Shown here: positions 57,601-64,000 of the stretch, piece after piece
Layout of the letters: the number at the start of each line of letters is the position of its first letter
Position numbering within the stretch: the first letter of the stretch is position 1
Assembly: GCA_028274465.1 (NCBI GenBank)
Contig: CM051456.1
Coordinates: 5,953,545 to 6,017,544, forward strand
From: Plantago ovata
Lineage: Eukaryota > Streptophyta > Magnoliopsida > Lamiales > Plantaginaceae
Direction of reading: 5' to 3'
Length of the DNA: 64,000 nt
Made by a program: the position numbers and the translations under genes
Notes under the pieces: generated by a model
Seen by the model: the letters and a program-made list of their open reading frames with translations, nothing else
Told to the model about the DNA's origin: nothing
The model's database searches: none

Positions 57601-59498
57601 TCTATTTTTATTTTTCCCTAATCCTGAGAGGAAAATAGCATAAAATAAAATGCCTCTCAATTATTATTTTAATATTATAAATTCCTCTCAATTATTTAAA
57701 TTGCGTCAAACAACTCAATTTATATTAAGCCATGTACATATATGCCCTTTTCCATCCAATCTAACAGAGAGTGCCGTACACTTGCTAAATGTGAGTGTAA
57801 ATACTCGTATTGGACTGAACATGTCAATATTCCAAGCCAAGATTTGAGTTATTAGGCCCAATCCATATCTTAATAGTCTCTCCATTCGAATTAGATATCT
57901 CTTAAAGAGTACTAGTAACCGTGTCACACGCGTTTGAAGCGTAATCTTGTAAAATATTATTATTTTATTAAATAATATATTAAAATAAATGGAGTGAATA
58001 TATAATTTTTACATAATGACTTCAAACGTAATAAAAAATAACTAATTGAATAATTAAACTTAATATAAATGGTGTGCTATAAATGTATATAGTTTTTATA
58101 GTTATGCAATTAATAGTTTTGAATTGAACTATATTAGACATACAAAAAGTATTCTTCCGATAAGTTAAGAACCATAAGATACATCTCTAAACTTTGGAAA
58201 CATTCAACTTCAAAATCTGCAACGCATTTTTTTCGAATGTTAATTGGTATTTTTCATCAGTTGAATATATTGTCAAGTGCTTCATATAAACATTCTAGTT
58301 TCATAGTATGATGTTTTTAGTTATTTTTATCATATGATTTAAAAATAATTTAAGGTCAAAATGATCATCGAAAAAATCAACAAAATCAAGTGCTACATTT
58401 ATTATTGGACAGATGAAGTATGTCTTTTTTTTTATAAGAACATATCATGGTTATATTTTAAAATTAAATATAATACGCCATACAACTTTATGTTAAAAAA
58501 TAAAAATTTAAGAAGAGAATAAATAAAAAGAAAAAAATTACGTCAATAAGATTCGAACCCAACACCTTCAACTAAAATAATGATACAAATAATAGAAAAA
58601 AATCACGCCAACAAGATTCGAACCAAACACCTTCAATAAAAACAATAATAAAAATAATGGAGAAAAATCACGCCAACAGGATTCGAACCCTATATCTTTT
58701 AATTAACTAATGACACATGTACGCACCAGATTGAAATTGGATAAACAAGATTAACGGATTAAAATTGATTGGTAGGTCAATCAATTGATTGAATCAACAG
58801 GCTTATTATATTAACTATTCGAACCCTATATATTTTAATTAACTAATGACACATGTACGCACCAGATTGAAATTGGATAATCAAGATCAACGGATTAAAA
58901 TTGATTGGTAGGTCAATCAATTGATTGAATCGACAGACTTATTATATTACTTTAACTCATCTCTTAAAATCAAATCTTATTCTAAACTATGTCACTCGTA
59001 TCTTCTAAACCTATATTGTGGAAAAAAATTCATCCGAACTCCTTACTAGATGTTTTTATTACATTTGGACCCATGTTAGATTTCTAATTACATTCACAAC
59101 CCTTTTTCAATAGATTTAATTACATATATAGGTGCTAATATTTGGACTTAGAAATAATTGTTTGAATTACATCTAAGTCCAAAAAAGCTAATTTTGAAAT
59201 CAAATGTAATTGTTTACTAACATGCATTTAAATGTAATTAGACTCCTAAATAGGGGTGGTATATGAAATATTACCCTATACTATATCTTGATGGAACTAA
59301 GCGTTCAAGAGAGTACATCTTTTTGGATCCCATATGGAACATAAGCTGAAACAAAACAGAGAAACCGTTAGTCTTCTTCTTCTAATTCCTTTCTATATTC
59401 CTTTTGTCTAGTGCTCTTGTTCTCCAACCTTCTGCCTTTTTCGGTTCGTGTTGTCGATTTTACAATTTCAGTGTTTGAGATCGTCTTTTGGACTCCAA
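57601..59498. repeat. Spacer with two tandem repeat blocks
   Basis: 58526-58690 holds three ~65-75 bp units containing AAGATTCGAACC(C/A)AACACC. 58680-58953 holds two 137-bp units beginning ATTCGAACCCTATAT. The left part (57630-57790) resembles the end of the MULE at 10405 (AATAGCATAAAA, CCTCTCAATTAT, CATCCAATCTAACAGAG). No gene is seen before the copy C leader. Confidence 0.65.
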
Positions 59499-60620
59499 TG
59501 ACGAATGTTGAGGGACTGAAATTGGGTGGGGTTTCGAGCTCAATATTGTCCTTAACAGATGAGGAGATTGCAGGTGTTATAGTAGATGAGCAAGGAGTAG
59601 GGTTGGCTGGTGATGAAGAACAGATGTTCCTGATAGTGGGGAAACTGTTGAGTGTTAAGGCCATTGATTTTGGAGCTTTTTGTGCTGCTATCGGAAAGGC
59701 ATTTGCTTTGCCGAAACCTATAAAAATTGTAAAGCTGGAAGGGGATGATAGAATCTTGTTCCGAGTGTTCGATGAGTCTGATAAGCAGGTGGTTATGGAT
59801 AGATGGCGGTTATCTTTGTATAATGGATCATTATTGCTGTTGAGTGATGTTCCGCAAGATATGAATCCGCTTGATGCATGTGGACATGGTGTAGCTTTTA
59901 CGTTCGCATTCATGGTCTTCCATTGTGCAAGCAGACAAAGAAGATGGCTGTTCTGATTGCTAATAGAATCGGTGTTTTTGAGGAGTATGACGAAAGTGGG
60001 AGATGGGGTGTCTGGTTACGTGTTCGGGTCAAGATTGATGTGACTAAACCCTTGATACGATTTTTGAAGATTAAGGACTTGAATGGAGGGAAGGAGGTGG
60101 TTGCCCGATTCACTTACGAAAGCCTTCCAAATTATTGTTATCTTTGTGGGCATATCTTGATCATGAATTAGAAGATTATAAATCAGGCAATGGATTGAAT
60201 GAGGAGGAGATGCCTTATGGTCCATGGCTGCGCGAAAAAGCTTCCGGAGCAGGAGCAGGAGCAGAGATTTATGATTATGTTTCAGCTGGAGCTGATTGTG
60301 AGAATTCCATAAAGAGGAATGATCACCCCAATAAGGAGCATTTGTCCAATGGAGGAAAAATGCAGATATTTTATCGGAACCTACCCAACCAGACAAAAAC
60401 GCTTTCGGTGAAGAATTCAAACAAAATATCTAGTTTGAAAGCAATGATTTATGCCAAGGAAAGAGTTCCGGTGGTTAAGCAGGTATTATGGTATGCAGGA
60501 AAGCCACTTGAAGATGAAAGCACCCTTGCTGATTATAACATTCGTAATGAATCAACGCTCCAGCTGACCAGCTCCTTCAAAGATTCTGATCTTGTGCTAA
60601 GTTCTGTATTGAGTAAGTAG
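59499..60620 (+). pseudogene. Zinc-knuckle/ubiquitin-like copy C, frameshifted
   Basis: Full-length relative of the 49116 gene. DUF4283 begins after MTNVEGLKLGGV; then LRVRVKIDVTKPLIRFLKIK, FTYESLPNYCYLCG, a linker and a ubiquitin-like domain (MQIFYRNLPNQTKTL, WYAGKPLEDESTLADYNI) ending without Gly-Gly. Two frame changes break it: near 59880, just before the [13 protein letters not shown] segment, and near 60155 inside the zinc knuckle, where the final Cys is also Tyr. No SINE or RT. Its leader is duplicated at 57491. Older or less constrained than copy B. Confidence 0.8.
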
Positions 60621-61561
60621 CTCAATTAGCTGATTTGGAGTTAGTTAAGCTTCAAGGGTCCAGATTGATTAAGATGAATGGAGGGCTGAGATTAGAAGCC
60701 ACAGAAGAGTTCATGACCACATATAAATACAGCTGGCTCTTATCATCAGATTAATCCATCATTCTTCATTCATTCAAGTTGTGAGACACCGGGAGAGAGA
60801 GCTTAGCTTGTACGCCAAGTTAGGGAGAGTGACGGTTACTGATATTTCTCCATTGATTCACATTTGTTCTTTCACTTGTTTCCTAGTTGATTAGTGAGAG
60901 CAGGATAGCAGTGAGGTTGGCAAGCTTATGCTTGGGTATCTTCCTTGTAAACTGTGTTGGTGTGATAGTGAAATTGTTCATCTGGTACCTCCGTGCACGT
61001 ATCCGAAGAACGTTATATCTGGTGTCGTTTACAGCTTTGTTTATTTGCGTTTTGATTGATTGCGTTGGCATTCGTTGTTCAACGGTTCTCTGGTCCTATT
61101 GTTGGCGTGTTGATTTGATTTGGCTGTGTCGAATTGTGGTGAATCCATATATCCAATCAAGATAATGGTTGAGACTTGAGAGATTGTTTCGAGATGCTTG
61201 CCAAGATTGGGAAAAACTCTTAAGCAATTACTGACAACCACAGTGAAGGTATTCGATTTCTAATTTGTTAATTTCATGTGTTATTCCAGTGATTTCCCGT
61301 CGTGCATAGCACGTGCTGGATTTGGTGTGGGATATGGAGCGCATCGGTTGAAGTTGAGTTGGGCTCGGTGGTTGCATCATGGTAACAGTTTATTCTAAAG
61401 CTTCTTGCATGCTTTTCTTTCATCAATTTAAAATTTTCCGCATTCAAATACTCTGATGGTTAATCTATTTTGTACCAATCAATTGAATATCCAAAATGCT
61501 TCAATTTTCAGATGAAAGTTAGCCCTGTGTGTATCTTCAGCCATTTGCTTGTTGTACAGAA
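60621..61561. other. No gene confirmed
   Basis: Spacer between copy C and the MuDR-like domain. A 92-codon frame at 60887 encodes a hydrophobic string without recognised motifs, and I do not call it. Confidence 0.45.
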
Positions 61562-61946
61562 TGGCAAGTGACAACATAACAATATTTTGCTATTGGATGG
61601 AAAGATCGTTTCATCTTCTCGTGGAGTTGCGTATGAAGGCGCTGAGCCAATGCCCATTAGTGTTAGCAGTAGAATCAGCTATAATGATTTAGCGGACAGA
61701 TTGTATGCCATCACAGGTTTTAATCCACTGTTGACTGGCATGAAGATTACTTGTAGGTTTCCTATCAATTTTCAGGACTATATAGCTGTGCCTGTCACCG
61801 ATTTTGAACCGATGAGTATAGTTTTCGACTTGACAAAGAGGCCAGATGTGAATGGGTTGGAATTTTACTTGGATGAGATTCCTGTTAAAATTCATGAGCA
61901 GATGGACTTGGAAGATATCTTCTGGGAGGAGTGTGTCTATTACTAG
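61562..61946 (+). pseudogene. MuDR-type N-terminal (PB1-like) domain fragment
   Basis: After an acceptor-like TTGTACAG, the segment encodes an N-terminal domain of the kind found in plant MuDR/Mutator transposases and their host derivatives: LLDGKIVSSSRGVAYEG, ISYNDLADRLYAITGF, KITCRFPI, VFDLTKRPDVNGLEFYL. A small frame change separates MASDNI (61562) from the rest. No SWIM or catalytic region follows; the sequence runs into the JMJ25-like gene in another frame. It may be a transposase relic, or an N-terminal domain captured by the demethylase gene. Confidence 0.55.
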
Positions 61947-61949
61947 TAG

Positions 61950-64000
61950 TTATCGGTTGGCTGAAGAGAAGCTAGTTAAGGAGAGAGACGACGAAAATCT
62001 GAAATCGCGCCGAAAGAGAATGATGGAGGGCACTGCAGGTGCATCTTGTGTTGTAAAGAACAATAATCAGAAAGAGGGAACTCAAGATAGTGGAAGGACT
62101 AAAAGGGTGGTTAAAGAGAAAGACGATGAACTTCTGAAATCGGGTCTAAAGAGAATGAGGGAGGGCACATCAAGTGCATCTTGTGTTGTAATGAACAACA
62201 ATCAGAAAGAGGGAACTCAAGATAATGGAAGGATTAAAAAGCTGGTTAAAGAAAAAGACGATGAAAACATGAAATCGGGTCTAAAGGGAAAGAGGGACAT
62301 AGCGGAAGGTGTGTCTGGTGTCGGAAAAAACAAACATCATAAAGAGCTGGATGATGGATGGACGAAAATGGCAACGGGAGATGGGGAGGAGATTGGTTAT
62401 AAGTATAACTTAGAGCTAGAAAAAGATGGTCAATTTGAAAACCAAGTCCATAGACGACAGAGAACTTCTTTAAGAGATGGGGAGGAGAAAGAGGATGAGT
62501 CGAGTAATGAGAACAGAGATAGAAAAAGGGAAAGAAGAAGTACCCTTGGAATAAAGAGAGATGAACACGATAGTGCTTCGAAGTCAAACAAAAGAAGTAT
62601 GCCTGACAGAAATGTAAATGATGTGCTTGTTTTATTTTCCTTGAAATTAGATATTGACATGTGTTTTTTTTTTTTTTTTTTTTCAATAAATTAATCTTCC
62701 CTGCATCCTGCCCCTTTCTTGTGGATATTACAACAGCAGCAGAAGGTTGAATCTAAGTCGTGTCACCATTGCAAGCGAAATGGTAAAGGGAGAGTAGTTC
62801 TTTGCACCAAGTGTGGAACTAATCGATATTGTGTACCTTGTATGACTAAATGGTACGTAACTTCTTACTCATAGCATTCGATCCTTTGGATGAGGAAGTA
62901 TTGGCAGCAAGAGTAGTTTCAAGTTTAGTTAAGTTGTTAAAACAAGAATGTTCAATAGTAACACCCATGACAAATATGAAAGCCATGTGTAGGCCCTTTC
63001 TAATCTTTTTTGTACACTTCCTATTTTTGGTTCTTTTTATTTTTTATTTAAAGAAAAAAATTCTACATACTCAGGTTTCCTCAGATGCTGGAAGAAGACT
63101 TGTTAAAGATTGTCCCGTCTGTCGTAACATCTGCAATTGCAAGAAATGCTTGCCGGGGGTTGGTTTTACATACTCTTCATGCTCTTCTCTTGACATTGTT
63201 TCATTTAGCATTTCATATTGCCAGTCATCAGTAACTATTGCTGCTACCATCTTCTTGCTTTTGTTGATTATTTGTATTCATGTAATGCTTCATTGTACTG
63301 ATATATAGTATAATATATGTATTCATTGTTAATTTTTTCATGAAGAACTCGAACAGCTTGAGAATGGAACTAAGTTCTGAAGAAAAGCTGCACTATGCAA
63401 ATTACATCCTTCGAAAGCTTCTTCCCTTTCTAGAAAAGTTTCAAGCAGAACAAATGATAGAGAAGGAAATTGAATCTAAGCTACGAGGTATTTTCTTGTT
63501 GTCGTTGGTGTTTGAGAGCTCAGCGGATGTTTGTGCAAACACACAGATTGTAACATTTTGTTTTATCAGGGATACCTGTTTCTGAGATAAAGCCACAACG
63601 ATCAGAGATTGAGGCAGATGATCGAATATTATGGTGAACTTAGTGTTTTTATATATTATTGGATTTTTTGATTTTTAAATTTATGAAGAAAAAAAATCTT
63701 GATAAGGTTCTTAAGAGTTAAGATTTGTATCTTAATGAAATTATGCAGCGACTACTGTGAAGCTTCTATTGTTGATTTTCACCGAAGCTGTCCTGCATGC
63801 TCATATGACCTATGCCTCACTTGTTGCATGGAGCTCCGAGGCGGATATCTGCTTAGAGGTGAAGATGAAGTGGAAATTAGAATTCAAGTATATGCACGAT
63901 ATCAGTCTCCCTTACTAATGGTACATAAATTGATGTTCTTTTTATGAAACAGTTGAAACTACTACTACAAACAATCCTGATGAGTTAAAAGGTGGATGGA
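61950..64000 (+). CDS. JMJ25-like (KDM3 type) histone demethylase, 5' part
   Basis: Exons: ~61950-62613, ~62737-62856, 63075-63158, 63346-63487, 63570-63633, and 63749 onward. They encode a charged region with three ~45-residue repeats (LVKEKDDE...SGLKR...ASCVV.NNNQKEGTQD), then the RING-like cysteine region of plant JMJ25/IBM1 proteins: CHHCKRNGKGRVVLCTKC, YCVPCMTKWY, CPVCRNICNCKKCL. Next is the helical LRMELSSEEKLHYANYIL...LLPFLEKF and DYCEASIVDFHRSCPACSYDLCLTCC. The JmjC domain should lie beyond the window. From family knowledge, the likely role is nuclear H3K9 demethylation. The start codon is uncertain; the upstream MuDR-like segment overlaps in a different frame. The exon 2-3 junction needed a TGGTAC|GTAACT donor to stay in frame. 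Confidence 0.75.

Noticed and set aside
62246-62686. Antisense frame of 146 codons
   Set aside because: Shadow of the charged repeat region in the JMJ25-like gene.

Overview
This is nuclear DNA of a flowering plant, almost certainly a eudicot. It is AT-rich, has spliced genes with GT-AG introns, and carries plant-specific families: a DYW-type PPR protein, a thaumatin-like PR-5 protein, subfamily XII-like LRR receptor kinases, a mitochondrial RecA and a JMJ25-type demethylase. It is also dense in plant transposons (Helitron, MULEs, Stowaway and hAT-like MITEs, tRNA-derived SINEs). I cannot name the species from the sequence.

Layout. 0-9 kb: the 5' end of a dead LRR receptor kinase, split by a 2.4 kb MULE-like element full of a GAAACTAGC minisatellite. 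Next is a spliced, unrecognised gene on the minus strand (four firm exons, 6.1-8.7 kb). 9-19 kb: a family of small secreted six-cysteine peptides (9372, a broken copy at 11900, 18541). Their flanks are broken up by a 1.08 kb MULE, a 720 bp palindromic element and a complete-looking 4.33 kb Helitron that carries a dimeric ~297 bp tandem array. 19-24 kb: duplications, MITEs and an LTR-retroelement fossil. 24-30 kb: an intact thaumatin-like gene, a decayed LRR receptor kinase, a second type of six-cysteine peptide gene and a receptor-kinase catalytic fragment. 31-37 kb: an intact MEF8-like PPR editing factor and a relative of the minisatellite element. 37-43 kb: a second LRR receptor kinase copy, carrying a small MITE that sits exactly between good splice sites, and more peptide genes. 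42.9-46.6 kb: a RECA3-like mitochondrial recombinase whose last exon exists twice, because a 1.4 kb tandem duplication copied it together with a peptide gene. 47-61 kb: three copies plus fragments of an unusual gene in which a LINE ORF1-type DUF4283/zinc-knuckle protein is fused to a C-terminal ubiquitin-like domain. An intronless, broken copy of UDP-sugar pyrophosphorylase lies among them. 61.5-64 kb: a MuDR-type N-terminal domain fragment, then the 5' part of a JMJ25-like histone demethylase that runs off the window.

Two themes stand out. First, the receptor kinase and the cysteine-rich peptide are arranged head to head at two loci with related intergenic DNA, which suggests they were duplicated as a unit, perhaps a defence cassette (the thaumatin-like gene is nearby). 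Second, the zinc-knuckle/ubiquitin-like family looks like a domesticated retroelement gag-like protein. One copy (49116-50255) has an uninterrupted 379-codon frame, no reverse transcriptase is attached, and its ubiquitin-like domain has lost the terminal Gly-Gly. This family is the best candidate here for an undescribed system.
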